Source: Halobacillus naozhouensis
GTDB taxonomy: Bacteria > Bacillota > Bacilli > Bacillales > Halobacillaceae
Reading direction: 5' to 3'
NCBI RefSeq assembly: GCF_029714185.1
Contig: NZ_CP121671.1
Span: 2,046,001-2,110,000, forward strand
DNA length: 64,000 nt
In this document: one piece after another, positions 1-8,510 of the stretch
Numbering within the stretch: the first letter of the stretch is position 1
How the letters are laid out: each line of letters opens with the position of its first letter
Notes under the pieces: model-generated
What the model was told of the DNA's origin: nothing
Database searches by the model: none
What the model saw: only the letters and a program-made list of their open reading frames with translations
Position numbers and translations under genes: made by a program

Positions 1-1
1 T

Positions 2-94
2 CGTGAGCTATGGAACGTTGCTGATGAGAAAGAGCAGCATGCTATTGCAAACATGATGGTTAAACTTGTTCAGAATGACAAGCCACAATCATAA
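2..94 (+). CDS. 3' end of a DUF3243 (YmfJ-like) protein, partial
   Basis: The window opens inside this gene. The last 30 codons read in frame to a TAA at 92-94 and include the stretch LWNVADEKEQHAIANMMVKL, which resembles the C-terminus of the small Bacillus protein YmfJ (DUF3243, function unknown). The position directly before ymfK fits the Bacillus gene order. The start lies outside the window. Identification rests on a short tail plus synteny. Confidence 0.6.
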   Translation, partial: RELWNVADEKEQHAIANMMVKLVQNDKPQS

Positions 95-103
95 AACGAC
101 AGA

Positions 104-138
104 AACCGCGCAGAGAATTTTTGCGCGGTTTTTTTTTC
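104..138 (+). terminator. Rho-independent terminator after the YmfJ-like gene
   Basis: A 9-bp perfect stem (AACCGCGCA at 104-112 with TGCGCGGTT at 122-130) is followed by a run of eight T. It separates the upstream gene from ymfK. Confidence 0.9.
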
Positions 139-261
139 GATCAATAATCGGAAGAACTCCGTTTCAGTCTTTCTAATTAAGGGAAAATCATTTATGATAT
201 ATAGTAGAGTGTTTTATTTTGTTTTTACAAAATGCGACATTTTTTCCAGAGGAGATGTGTC

Positions 262-1050
262 ATGGAGAAAAAAGAATGGTATTTAGAATATGAAATCCAA
301 TATAACCGTCCAGGATTGCTTGGAGATATTTCGTCACTGCTTGGAATGATGGCGATTAATATAGTTACGATTAATGGGGTGGAGAATTCTCATAGAGGGA
401 TGCTTCTGCTCTGCAAAGAGGAAGATCAAATTACTCGGCTTCGGTCGATATTAAATACAATGGATACCATTAAAATAACTAAATTGCGCAGGCCTAAACT
501 GAGGGATCGGCTAGCCGTAAGGCACGGTCGTTACATACATAGTGATATTGATGACAGAAAAACATTCCGATTTAACCGGGAGGATCTTGGGCTGCTTGTA
601 GACTTTATGGCTGAACTGTACATGAAAGAGGGACATAAGCTGATTGGTATTCGTGGTATGCCGCGCGTAGGGAAAACTGAATCTGTTGTAGCGGCTAGTG
701 TATGTGCGAATAAACGCTGGTTATTTGTGTCGAGCACGTTACTTAAGCAAACGGTCAGGAACCAGTTGATCGAGGAAGAGTATAACGAGGATAATTTATA
801 TATTATAGATGGAATTGTCTCTGCGAAAAGGGCAAGCGAGAAACATTGGCAACTTGTAAGAGAAATTATGCGTCTTCCCGCTGTAAAAGTAATTGAACAT
901 CCAGATATATTTGTTCAAGAGACTGAGTATAAAATGGAGGACTTCGATTATATTATTGAACTTAGAAGCAATGAAGATGAAGAAATTACGTATGAACCAG
1001 TAGAAAAGCGAGGAATGAATAGGGATGGCTTTTCTATGTTTGATTTTTAA
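262..1050 (+). CDS. ymfK: YmfK family protein (DUF3388) with ACT-like N-terminus
   Basis: This 262-residue protein matches the Bacillus YmfK family, whose function is unknown. The first 70 or so residues look like an ACT regulatory fold (WYLEYEIQYNRPGLLGDISSLLG). A P-loop-like motif, GMPRVGKT, follows near residue 140, so nucleotide binding is possible. The start at 262 was chosen because AGGAGATG lies just upstream; an in-frame ATG at 232 has no ribosome site. The gene lies between a terminator and rodZ, six bases before the next in-frame ATG. Cytoplasmic; no signal or membrane segment is seen. Confidence 0.8.
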   Translation: MEKKEWYLEYEIQYNRPGLLGDISSLLGMMAINIVTINGVENSHRGMLLLCKEEDQITRLRSILNTMDTIKITKLRRPKLRDRLAVRHGRYIHSDIDDRKTFRFNREDLGLLVDFMAELYMKEGHKLIGIRGMPRVGKTESVVAASVCANKRWLFVSSTLLKQTVRNQLIEEEYNEDNLYIIDGIVSAKRASEKHWQLVREIMRLPAVKVIEHPDIFVQETEYKMEDFDYIIELRSNEDEEITYEPVEKRGMNRDGFSMFDF

Positions 1051-1068
1051 AAATGGATGGTGTTACAA

Positions 1069-1977
1069 ATGGAGATTGGATCTCGATTAAGAGAAGCGAG
1101 AGAAGCAAAGGAATTGACACTTGAAGAAGTGCAGAGTACGACAAAAATTCAAAAAAGATACCTTCAGGCGATTGAGAATAATGAGTTTGGCATCCTTCCA
1201 GGGAAGTTTTACACCCGGGCATTTATCCGGGAGTATGCTTCAGCAGTTGGATTGAACCCTGAGCAGGTGATGGAGGAACACAGCAGTGAACTCCCAACTA
1301 CAGAAGAGGAGCCTGTTGTGACGTATAGCCGTGTGCAGAAGGCTAAAAGTGAATCGAGTTCTAACAAAGCCGGCGGTTTTGCTAAATCCTTTCCGAGGAT
1401 ATTGTCGATTCTTCTGTTAGTTATTGTGGCTATCGTAGCCTACTACTTTATTACAGAAGGAACAGACTCGAATGAAGGGGCCAATGAACCGAAAAATGAG
1501 GATCAGGTAGCTGTTAGAACGAATACGGAGTCTCAAGAAAATACTTCAGAGGGAGATCAATCTCAAGACCAACCTGCTAACGAATCTGCTGATGACAATC
1601 AGGAAAAAGACCAGACTGAAGATAAGAAAGAAACGATTGATGAAGAACCGGCGATTGAAGTAAGCCAAGTTGAAACAGGCTCAGGTTCTTTCCCGATGCA
1701 TACGTATGAAGTTACCGGAGCAGAGGAAAGAGAACTCACCCTCGAATTTACAGGGAAGACTTATGTAGCTGTCCAAGCTCCTCAAGGCGGCGAAAACCTC
1801 ATACCACCTGACGTTTACACGTCTGACGATAAAACGATGAATATGGATATTTCTGAATACGAACAAGTATATATTAAAACGGGTTCGGCCCCTGGTCTGA
1901 CCGTGAAAGTTAATAATAAAACCATGGAGTTCCAAGGAGACAAACTAACACAAAAACTATTAATTAATTTTAAATAA
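1069..1977 (+). CDS. rodZ: RodZ-like cell-shape protein (YmfM)
   Basis: This is a bitopic membrane protein of 302 residues. An N-terminal helix-turn-helix (SRLREAREAKELTLEEVQ, about residues 4-65) is typical of RodZ, which links MreB filaments to the elongation machinery. One membrane helix follows (FPRILSILLLVIVAIVAYYF, about residues 106-126), then an acidic Gln/Glu/Asp-rich linker and a C-terminal DUF4115-type beta domain. The ATG at 1069 is preferred over 1057 because GGATGGTG sits six bases upstream. It lies between ymfK and pgsA as in Bacillus. Confidence 0.85.
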   Translation: MEIGSRLREAREAKELTLEEVQSTTKIQKRYLQAIENNEFGILPGKFYTRAFIREYASAVGLNPEQVMEEHSSELPTTEEEPVVTYSRVQKAKSESSSNKAGGFAKSFPRILSILLLVIVAIVAYYFITEGTDSNEGANEPKNEDQVAVRTNTESQENTSEGDQSQDQPANESADDNQEKDQTEDKKETIDEEPAIEVSQVETGSGSFPMHTYEVTGAEERELTLEFTGKTYVAVQAPQGGENLIPPDVYTSDDKTMNMDISEYEQVYIKTGSAPGLTVKVNNKTMEFQGDKLTQKLLINFK

Positions 1978-1983
1978 CAATGG

Positions 1984-2057
1984 TGCTGTCCTTTAGATGA
2001 CTGGAATCAATAAGCATGGTAAAATGACTTGTTGACTTCAGGAAGGACAGCATTCTG
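1984..2057 (+). terminator. Long inverted repeat between rodZ and pgsA, possible terminator or attenuator
   Basis: TGCTGTCCTT at 1984-1993 is the exact reverse complement of AAGGACAGCA at 2043-2052, and a short T run follows. The loop of about 50 bases is long for a simple terminator, so it may be an attenuator or two overlapping signals. Confidence 0.5.
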
Positions 2058-2084
2058 TTTTTAACGATAGGAGTGGAAGTTAAG

Positions 2085-2663
2085 GTGAATTTACCAAATA
2101 AGATTACGTTATCAAGAATTTTTCTCATTCCCATTTTTATTGTGTTGATGAGTGTCCCTTTTCAATGGGGAAATCTCCAAATCGGCCATGCAGTATTGCC
2201 TGTTTCCCATTTAGCTGGGGCTTTATTATTTATTATTGCCTCTACAACGGATTGGATAGACGGTTATATTGCCCGTAAACATAATCTTGTAACCAACTTA
2301 GGAAAGTTTCTCGATCCTTTAGCTGATAAGTTGTTGGTTAGTGCGGCATTGATTTTGTTAGTGCAAATTGGGTTAGCCCCAGCGTGGATCGTGATTGTCA
2401 TTATCAGTCGCGAATTTGCTGTTACAGGTCTTCGTCTGGTGGCAGCAGGGGAAGGGAGTGTGCTAGCTGCTAGTCAGATGGGTAAACTGAAAACATGGAT
2501 TCAAATTGTGTCAATTTCTCTACTTCTTTTGCACAATTGGCCTTTCGCCTACATCGGGTTTCCAATGGGAATCATTGCCCTGTACGCGGCGCTTATCATA
2601 ACAGTCATATCAGGCTATGACTACTTCGTGAAAAATTGGCACGTTATGAGGGATTCCAAATGA
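2085..2663 (+). CDS. pgsA: CDP-diacylglycerol-glycerol-3-phosphate 3-phosphatidyltransferase
   Basis: It makes phosphatidylglycerol phosphate, the committed step to phosphatidylglycerol and cardiolipin, in the cytoplasmic membrane. The CDP-alcohol phosphotransferase signature is intact: D-W-I-D-G-Y-I-A-R, then G, D and D at the expected spacing (GKFLDPLAD). Several hydrophobic helices surround it. The product is 192 residues from a GTG at 2085, giving the canonical start NLPNKITLSR; GGAAG lies five bases before it. An earlier in-frame GTG at 2073 overlaps the ribosome site. The stop overlaps the cinA start by four bases (ATGA), so the two are translationally coupled. Confidence 0.95.
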   Translation: MNLPNKITLSRIFLIPIFIVLMSVPFQWGNLQIGHAVLPVSHLAGALLFIIASTTDWIDGYIARKHNLVTNLGKFLDPLADKLLVSAALILLVQIGLAPAWIVIVIISREFAVTGLRLVAAGEGSVLAASQMGKLKTWIQIVSISLLLLHNWPFAYIGFPMGIIALYAALIITVISGYDYFVKNWHVMRDSK

Positions 2664-3892
2664 AGACTGAAATCATAGCTGTCGGCACAGAACTTTTATT
2701 AGGCCAAATCGCTAATACGAATGCCCAGTGGATTTCCAGGATATTAGCTAAATATGGTGCTTCGGTTTATTTTCATGGTGTCGTGGGGGACAATATGGAG
2801 CGGGCCGTCAAAACCTTCGAAGTGGCGAGTGAACGTTCAGATGTGATCATTGTTACCGGAGGGTTAGGCCCAACAGAGGATGATTTAACCCGTGATGCAG
2901 TAAAGCCGTTGCTAAAGCAAAACTTAGTCATTCATGAAGAAACCCTTACAAAAATTGAGGCCGTTTATCAAAATAATAACCGTCAGATGACCGCTAATAA
3001 TCGAAAGCAGGCATTAGTTTTCGAACATGCTAAGGTCTTGCACAACGCAGAGGGGATGGCACCTGGGCAGATAGTGAAATACGAACAGACTTTATTTGTA
3101 TTCCTGCCCGGTGTGCCTTCAGAAATGAAGAGTCTAATGGAAAACCAAGTACTGCCTTATTTAATTGAGGCTTTTACGTTAGAATCTGAAATTGTTTCAG
3201 AAATGCTGAGATTTATAGGGATTGGTGAATCGGCTCTAGAGCATAAACTAGAAGATATGATTGCACAGCAAGTAAATCCGACTATTGCGCCGCTTGCATC
3301 TGAAGGCGAAGTTGGACTGAGGCTCACTTCTTCAGGTGCGGAGGCCAAATCAAAAATAGCGGCGCTGAAAAGTGATATTTTGCAGCGGGCTGGTGAATTT
3401 TACTACGGAAGTGATGATCTTACCATTGAAGAAAAGGTGAGGGATCTACTTAAGGAAAACAAGCTGACCTTAGGTTCTGCCGAGAGCCTGACAGGAGGGA
3501 AGTTTATAGAACGACTTATTTCCCTTCCCGGAGCGTCAGAAGTTTGTGAAGGCGGACTTGTGGCCTATACCCCTTATGCTAAGGAAAATGTAATCGGCGT
3601 ACCATCCGACCTTATTACACAGCATGGAACAATCAGTGAAGAGTGTGCCAAGGTTATGGCAATTCAGTCTCAAAAACGTTTAAATGTCGACGCAGCTATT
3701 AGTTTTACAGGGGTTGCCGGACCTGACAGGAGCGAAGGTCAGGACCCAGGGGTCGTGTACATTGCTCTTCAAGTTGGAAGAAGAGCTCCCTTTGTAAAAA
3801 GGTATCATTTCGAAGGCGGCCGCGATAAAGTACGGCTTCGTGCTGTCAAAAAGGGTTACGAACTGGTTTTTCATTATTTAAAAAATCTATAA
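2660..3892 (+). CDS. cinA: CinA family protein (nicotinamide-nucleotide amidase / competence-damage protein)
   Basis: This 410-residue, two-domain protein has an N-terminal molybdopterin-binding-like (COG1058) domain (IIAVGTELLLGQ, then VTGGLGPTEDDLTRD near residue 75). Its C-terminal CinA amidase domain (SAESLTGGKFIERLISLPGAS, then SFTGVAGP) is linked to NAD recycling from NMN in studied homologues. The ATG at 2660 overlaps the pgsA stop, with GAGGG seven bases before it. Placement directly before recA is the classic cinA-recA arrangement; in some Gram-positives cinA is part of the competence regulon. Confidence 0.93.
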   Translation: MKTEIIAVGTELLLGQIANTNAQWISRILAKYGASVYFHGVVGDNMERAVKTFEVASERSDVIIVTGGLGPTEDDLTRDAVKPLLKQNLVIHEETLTKIEAVYQNNNRQMTANNRKQALVFEHAKVLHNAEGMAPGQIVKYEQTLFVFLPGVPSEMKSLMENQVLPYLIEAFTLESEIVSEMLRFIGIGESALEHKLEDMIAQQVNPTIAPLASEGEVGLRLTSSGAEAKSKIAALKSDILQRAGEFYYGSDDLTIEEKVRDLLKENKLTLGSAESLTGGKFIERLISLPGASEVCEGGLVAYTPYAKENVIGVPSDLITQHGTISEECAKVMAIQSQKRLNVDAAISFTGVAGPDRSEGQDPGVVYIALQVGRRAPFVKRYHFEGGRDKVRLRAVKKGYELVFHYLKNL

Positions 3893-3984
3893 ATCTTAAA
3901 TAACTGCACTTTCGTATTAAATATACTTCATTTTTGCTCAAAGAAGAAATCAATAATTGGGTAAATTTTGATCTTGAAAAAAAG

Positions 3985-3998
3985 GGAACATTTATTCG
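3985..3998 (+). promoter_or_regulatory. LexA (SOS) box upstream of recA
   Basis: GGAACATTTATTCG is close to the Gram-positive LexA/DinR consensus CGAAC-N4-GTTCG, keeping GAAC and TTCG halves at the right spacing with a mismatch in each arm. It lies just upstream of the recA -35 hexamer, where repression of recA by LexA is expected. Confidence 0.6.
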
Positions 3999-4006
3999 CT
4001 TTTTAG

Positions 4007-4035
4007 TTGGCAAATCCTTAAAAACAAGTTATGAT
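4007..4035 (+). promoter_or_regulatory. SigA-type promoter of recA
   Basis: TTGGCA (4007-4012), a 17-base spacer and TATGAT (4030-4035) form a good vegetative promoter. Transcription would start about 4042 and give a short leader with GAAAGGGG before the recA ATG. Confidence 0.8.
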
Positions 4036-4064
4036 GAGAGTAGCAATTTTGAAAGGGGAATATT

Positions 4065-5111
4065 ATGAGTGACCGTAAACAGGCATTAGATATGGCGTTA
4101 AGACAAATTGAGAAGCAATTTGGTAAAGGGTCTATTATGAAACTAGGTGAACAAGCTGAACAAAGAATCAGTACGGTGTCCAGCGGATCTCTCGCCCTCG
4201 ATGTGGCTCTAGGTGTGGGCGGGTATCCCCGTGGAAGAATTGTTGAGATATATGGTCCGGAATCTTCCGGTAAAACAACTGTAGCCCTCCATGCTATTGC
4301 TGAAGCTCAGAGACAGGGTGGACAAGCGGCTTTTATTGATGCGGAACATGCGCTTGACCCAGTTTATGCTCGTGCGTTGGGTGTAGATATTGAGGAACTA
4401 TTGCTGTCACAGCCCGATACAGGAGAGCAAGCTTTGGAAATTGCTGAAGCTCTGGTACGAAGTGGCGCTGTGGATATGGTAGTAGTTGATTCAGTCGCTG
4501 CGCTTGTACCGAAGGCTGAAATTGAAGGGGAAATGGGAGATGCTCACGTAGGTCTTCAAGCACGTTTAATGTCCCAAGCTTTGAGAAAACTATCCGGTGC
4601 AATTAATAAATCGAAAACGACAGCAATCTTTATTAATCAAATCCGTGAAAAAGTCGGTGTAATGTTTGGGAACCCTGAAACCACACCTGGTGGTCGTGCC
4701 CTTAAATTCTATTCATCTGTAAGACTCGAAGTACGTCGTGCTGAAACCTTGAAACAAGGTGACGAAATGGTGGGGAACAAAACAAGATTAAAAGTAGTTA
4801 AAAACAAAGTAGCTCCTCCATTTAAGAAAGCTGAAGTTGACATTATGTATGGAGAAGGAATTTCCAGAGAAGGTGAACTACTAGATATCGGTACTGATCT
4901 AGACCTGGTTCAAAAGAGTGGATCCTGGTATTCTTACAATGAAGAAAGAATGGGACAGGGACGAGAAAACGCCAAAAAGTACTTGAAGGAAAATGAAGAG
5001 GTATATCAGGAAATTAAAGGATTAGTTCGTGCGCACTACGATATGGACGGCTCCTCTTCCGAAGAGAAAAGTGAAAAGGTCTCTGAGAGTCAAGAATCTC
5101 TTGATGTATAA
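4065..5111 (+). CDS. recA: Recombinase A
   Basis: RecA forms ATP-dependent filaments on single-stranded DNA, catalyses strand exchange and triggers LexA self-cleavage. The 348-residue product has Walker A GPESSGKTT at residues 64-72, the Walker B strand DMVVVDSVAAL, the signature NQIREKVGVMFGNPETTPGG and an acidic, serine-rich C-terminal tail (SSSEEKSEKVSES). AAAGGGG precedes the ATG. It has its own promoter and LexA-like box and a strong terminator, so it is a single-gene unit even though it follows cinA. Confidence 0.98.
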   Translation: MSDRKQALDMALRQIEKQFGKGSIMKLGEQAEQRISTVSSGSLALDVALGVGGYPRGRIVEIYGPESSGKTTVALHAIAEAQRQGGQAAFIDAEHALDPVYARALGVDIEELLLSQPDTGEQALEIAEALVRSGAVDMVVVDSVAALVPKAEIEGEMGDAHVGLQARLMSQALRKLSGAINKSKTTAIFINQIREKVGVMFGNPETTPGGRALKFYSSVRLEVRRAETLKQGDEMVGNKTRLKVVKNKVAPPFKKAEVDIMYGEGISREGELLDIGTDLDLVQKSGSWYSYNEERMGQGRENAKKYLKENEEVYQEIKGLVRAHYDMDGSSSEEKSEKVSESQESLDV

Positions 5112-5122
5112 CTGAAAGGTGC

Positions 5123-5182
5123 AGTCCCTCTCTATCAAACTCGTGCTCCTCGCACCCGTTTGAAGAGGGGGACTATTTTTTT
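5123..5182 (+). terminator. recA terminator with a nested hairpin
   Basis: AGTCCCTCT near 5123 pairs with AGGGGGACT ending at 5174, extended by TCAAAC/GTTTGA, and a small GTGC/GCAC hairpin sits in the loop. A run of seven T follows at 5176-5182. Confidence 0.85.
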
Positions 5183-5303
5183 AACCTTTTGTGCACCTGG
5201 TCTCATCTCCCCTTAAGTTCTTGCAAAACACCTCGCGACTTCGTTTAAATAGACAGACTGTTGGTAATATTTCGATTTGTGGGGGCTTAGATTTGACGAT
5301 TCC

Positions 5304-5333
5304 TTGACATTCTACATTCTAAAAGCATAAAAT
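5304..5333 (+). promoter_or_regulatory. SigA-type promoter of rny
   Basis: TTGACA (5304-5309), an 18-base spacer and TAAAAT (5328-5333) lie about 110 bases before the rny start. The 5183-5446 gap otherwise shows no gene; B. subtilis has pbpX at this place and it is absent here. Confidence 0.7.
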
Positions 5334-5446
5334 GAATGTGTATCATTTTCATATTTATACCTTATATAAAATGTAATGAAACTGAAAATGAATCGTTTGT
5401 ACATGCCGACAAACGGACCAAGTTTATAGCAAGAGGAGGTGAACCT

Positions 5447-7006
5447 ATGGATATGTTATCCATCGCCTTCATTTTGCTTGCCCTTATCGTCGGTTCTGTT
5501 GTTGGTTATCTCATTCGGAAATCTATTGCGGAAGCTAAAATCTCTAGCGCCGAAGACCTTGCCAAACAAATTGTTGAGGAAGGTCGACGTAATGCTGAAT
5601 CTGCGAAGAAAGAAGCACTTCTTGAAGCAAAAGAGGAAAATCAAACTTTTCGTCAGGAAGCAGAGAACGAGATTCGCGAGCGCCGCATGGAACTACAGAA
5701 AACTGAAAATCGATTAACACAGAAAGAAGAGAATCTTGATCGTAAGAGTGGAACTTTAGATCAGCGTGAATTATCACTCGAAAAGAAAGAGGGGACTCTT
5801 GCCGAAAGACAACAACAAATTGAAGAAACGGAAAGCAAAGTGGAAGCGATGCTTCAAGAACAGCAAACAGAGCTTGAACGAATCTCCGGTCTAACATCAG
5901 ACCAGGCGAAACAGGTTATTCTCGAACGCGTGGAACAAGAAGTATCTCATGAATCAGCACTAATGGTTAAGGAAGCCGAGAACCGTGCCAAAGAAGAAGC
6001 AGATAAGAAAGCGAAAAGCATTCTTTCACTTGCCCTTCAGCGCTGTGCTGCCGATCATGTTGCAGAGACTACAGTATCAGTAGTAAACTTGCCAAACGAC
6101 GAAATGAAGGGGCGGATTATCGGTCGTGAAGGTCGTAACATCCGTACGTTAGAAACGCTTACTGGCATTGATCTTATTATTGATGATACTCCTGAAGCCG
6201 TTATCCTTTCAGGGTTTGACCCTATTCGTCGGGAAACAGCACGTATGGCCTTAGAGAAACTTGTTCAGGATGGCAGAATTCATCCAGCACGTATTGAAGA
6301 GATGGTTGATAAATCACGACGTGAAGTGGATGATTACATCCGAGAGGTTGGAGAAGAAACGACTTTTGAAATCGGAGTGCATGGATTACATCCAGACCTT
6401 ATTAAAATTCTCGGTCGCTTGAAATATCGTACAAGCTACGGACAAAATGTTCTTAAGCATTCTACAGAGGTGGCTTATTTATCCGGTCTTCTGGCTGCAG
6501 AGCTGGGAGAAGACGAAACGTTAGCGCGCCGCGCAGGACTGTTGCATGACATAGGTAAAGCGATAGACCACGAGGTGGAAGGAAGTCACGTGGAAATTGG
6601 GAAGGAATTAGCTTCCAAATATAAAGAGAACGATGTCGTGATTAACGCGATTGCTTCTCACCATGGCGACGAAGAACCAACCTCTGTGATTGCTGTACTT
6701 GTGGCTGCAGCTGATGCTCTTTCAGCCGCACGTCCAGGTGCGCGCAGTGAGACACTTGAGAACTACATTAAACGTCTTGAAAAACTTGAAGAGATCTGTG
6801 AATCTTATGGCGGTGTTGAAAAGTCATTTGCCATTCAAGCAGGGCGTGAAGTACGGATCATTGTTCGACCGGACGAAATTGACGATTTAACAGCGACTAG
6901 TCTGGCAAGGGATATACGTAATCAAATTGAGAATGAACTTGATTATCCGGGCCACATTAAAGTGACAGTCATTCGTGAAACACGTTCAGTGGAATATGCG
7001 AAATAA
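5447..7006 (+). CDS. rny: Ribonuclease Y
   Basis: RNase Y is the membrane-anchored endoribonuclease that starts bulk mRNA decay in Firmicutes. The 519 residues show an N-terminal membrane helix (LSIAFILLALIVGSVVGYLI), a long charged coiled coil (about residues 30-200), a KH domain (GRIIGREGRNIRTLETLTGIDLI) and an HD domain with the metal-binding HD pair in LLHDIGKAIDHE. The ATG at 5447 follows AGAGGAGGTGAACCT and gives the family's usual length; reading from 5336 would add a non-homologous leader. YmdB, encoded next, is known in B. subtilis as a partner and regulator of RNase Y. Confidence 0.97.
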   Translation: MDMLSIAFILLALIVGSVVGYLIRKSIAEAKISSAEDLAKQIVEEGRRNAESAKKEALLEAKEENQTFRQEAENEIRERRMELQKTENRLTQKEENLDRKSGTLDQRELSLEKKEGTLAERQQQIEETESKVEAMLQEQQTELERISGLTSDQAKQVILERVEQEVSHESALMVKEAENRAKEEADKKAKSILSLALQRCAADHVAETTVSVVNLPNDEMKGRIIGREGRNIRTLETLTGIDLIIDDTPEAVILSGFDPIRRETARMALEKLVQDGRIHPARIEEMVDKSRREVDDYIREVGEETTFEIGVHGLHPDLIKILGRLKYRTSYGQNVLKHSTEVAYLSGLLAAELGEDETLARRAGLLHDIGKAIDHEVEGSHVEIGKELASKYKENDVVINAIASHHGDEEPTSVIAVLVAAADALSAARPGARSETLENYIKRLEKLEEICESYGGVEKSFAIQAGREVRIIVRPDEIDDLTATSLARDIRNQIENELDYPGHIKVTVIRETRSVEYAK

Positions 7007-7008
7007 TA

Positions 7009-7040
7009 AATGAAGCGGTCTTTACGGACCGCTTCATTTT
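7009..7040 (+). terminator. Hairpin between rny and ymdB
   Basis: A perfect 12-bp stem (AATGAAGCGGTC at 7009-7020 with GACCGCTTCATT at 7027-7038) has a 6-base loop but only a short T run, so termination may be partial. ymdB begins 39 bases later with no obvious promoter, so read-through is likely. Confidence 0.75.
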
Positions 7041-7078
7041 CATGTTATCCAATATCTACGCAAAGAAGGGAATCGATT

Positions 7079-7876
7079 ATGAAAATATTATTTATAGGTG
7101 ATGTTGTTGGGTCTCCAGGACGCACGATGGTTGACGAATATCTTCCTAAGTTAAAACAGAAGTATCAGCCAACGATAACAATCATAAATGGTGAAAATGC
7201 AGCAGCAGGAAAGGGCATTACAGAAAAGATTTATCGGCGATTTTTAGAAGTAGGTGCCCAGGCAGTTACGCTGGGGAATCATTCATGGGATAAGCGTGAA
7301 GTTTTTGAGTTTATTGATCATGCCGAATATTTAGTCCGGCCCGCCAATTTCCCCGAGGGAACACCAGGGAAAGGTATTACCTATGTCAAGACGCCTAAGG
7401 CTGAGGTAGCGGTCATTAATTTACAAGGCCGGACTTTTCTGGCCCCGAACGACGATCCTTTTCGCAAAATTGATAGTTTGATTGATGAAGCTAAACAACG
7501 AACTCCTATTATCTTTCTCGACTTTCATGCCGAAGCTACGAGTGAAAAACAGGCGATGGGCTGGTACGTAGACGGAAGGATCAGTGTGAATGTTGGGACC
7601 CATACTCATATACAAACAGCTGATGAGCGCATTTTACCAAATGGGACTGCTTATATTTCTGATGTGGGCATGACTGGACCTTACGACGGAATTCTTGGTA
7701 TGGAACGCGAAGCCGTATTAAAAAGGTTTCTAACGAATTTGCCGGTACGTTTTGAAGTCCCTAAGACGGGAAGAACACAATTGAGTGGGTTTTTGGTAGA
7801 TGTGGATGAAACCAACGGCCGTGCAACGAAGGTAAAAAGAATTCAAATTAACGAGGACCACCCGTTTTTTGGCTGA
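7079..7876 (+). CDS. ymdB: Metallophosphoesterase YmdB (2',3'-cAMP phosphodiesterase)
   Basis: YmdB is a di-metal phosphodiesterase that affects biofilm and motility choices in B. subtilis. The 265-residue product has the calcineurin-like metal motifs GDVVGSPGR at the start, NGEN near residue 40 and GNHSWD near residue 68, plus later His motifs DFHAEATSEK and VGTHTHIQTAD. The start at 7079 follows AAGAAGGGAATCGATT; an upstream in-frame ATG at 7010 reads through the rny terminator stem and is rejected. No signal peptide is seen. Confidence 0.95.
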   Translation: MKILFIGDVVGSPGRTMVDEYLPKLKQKYQPTITIINGENAAAGKGITEKIYRRFLEVGAQAVTLGNHSWDKREVFEFIDHAEYLVRPANFPEGTPGKGITYVKTPKAEVAVINLQGRTFLAPNDDPFRKIDSLIDEAKQRTPIIFLDFHAEATSEKQAMGWYVDGRISVNVGTHTHIQTADERILPNGTAYISDVGMTGPYDGILGMEREAVLKRFLTNLPVRFEVPKTGRTQLSGFLVDVDETNGRATKVKRIQINEDHPFFG

Positions 7877-7914
7877 TTGTTTGAATTTTGCGAAAAGTTC
7901 CTGCATAATGAAAA

Positions 7915-7923
7915 GGGAATATT
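7915..7923 (+). promoter_or_regulatory. Possible SigH -10 element for spoVS
   Basis: GGGAATATT matches the SigH -10 pattern RNNGAATWW and lies about 60 bases before spoVS, a SigH-dependent gene in B. subtilis. The -35 match upstream (GCGAAAAGT) is poor, so this is only suggestive. Confidence 0.3.
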
Positions 7924-7984
7924 CTACATCTCCAAGAATATAGTAGTTATGGAACAACTATAGTGAATGAAGGAGGAGCTAGTA

Positions 7985-8245
7985 ATGGAAGTATTAAAAG
8001 TATCAGCTAAATCCGTACCTAATTCAGTAGCAGGAGCCCTGGCAAATGTCATTCGGGAACGTGGAACAGCAGAGATTCAAGCCATTGGGGCTGGGGCACT
8101 AAACCAGGCCGTGAAAGCGGTTGCGATAGCGCGCGGGTTTGTTGCGCCTAGTGGTGTTGATCTCATTTGTATTCCCGCCTTTACCGATATCATGATTGAT
8201 GAGGAGGAACGTACGGCAATCAAATTAATTGTCGAGCCTCGTTAA
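7985..8245 (+). CDS. spoVS: Stage V sporulation protein S
   Basis: This small, highly conserved protein of 86 residues belongs to the SpoVS/Alba-like fold and is needed for stage V and coat assembly progression in B. subtilis. The sequence MEVLKVSAKSVPNSVAGALA through to IKLIVEPR is essentially canonical over the full length. A very strong site, AAGGAGGAG, precedes the ATG at 7985; an in-frame ATG 18 bases upstream is inside that site region and is not used. It is followed by its own terminator. Confidence 0.97.
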   Translation: MEVLKVSAKSVPNSVAGALANVIRERGTAEIQAIGAGALNQAVKAVAIARGFVAPSGVDLICIPAFTDIMIDEEERTAIKLIVEPR

Positions 8246-8277
8246 TTCCGTCTTTTTAATATGAATTATATGACATG

Positions 8278-8314
8278 AAGCCGCACGCTCGCCAAGAGCA
8301 GCTGCGGTTTTTTT
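8278..8314 (+). terminator. spoVS terminator
   Basis: AAGCCGCA (8278-8285) pairs with TGCGGTTT (8303-8310), with an inner GCT/AGC extension, followed by a T run. Confidence 0.8.
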
Positions 8315-8432
8315 GTTGTAAAAGAATTTAAAAACGAAGGCAATTTTCTGTCTAACGGGACTGTGTTGCCGGTATAGTAAGAAAGCGTTTTATTAAATGA
8401 TCAATTGTACATACACAGAGGACGCTAGTAAT

Positions 8433-8460
8433 TTGACGTATTCTTTATTCATGATAATAT
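8433..8460 (+). promoter_or_regulatory. SigA-type promoter of tdh-kbl
   Basis: TTGACG (8433-8438), a 16-base spacer and TAATAT (8455-8460) lie about 50 bases before the tdh start. Confidence 0.65.
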
Positions 8461-8510
8461 ATGAATATAAAAGGAATTAACCCTTATTTAAGTAGACAGG
8501 AGTGTTTTCT

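Noticed and set aside
5336..5446. Upstream in-frame extension of rny from an earlier ATG
   Set aside because: The added residues do not resemble RNase Y, the promoter -10 overlaps this area, and the ATG at 5447 has a far better ribosome site and gives the normal length.
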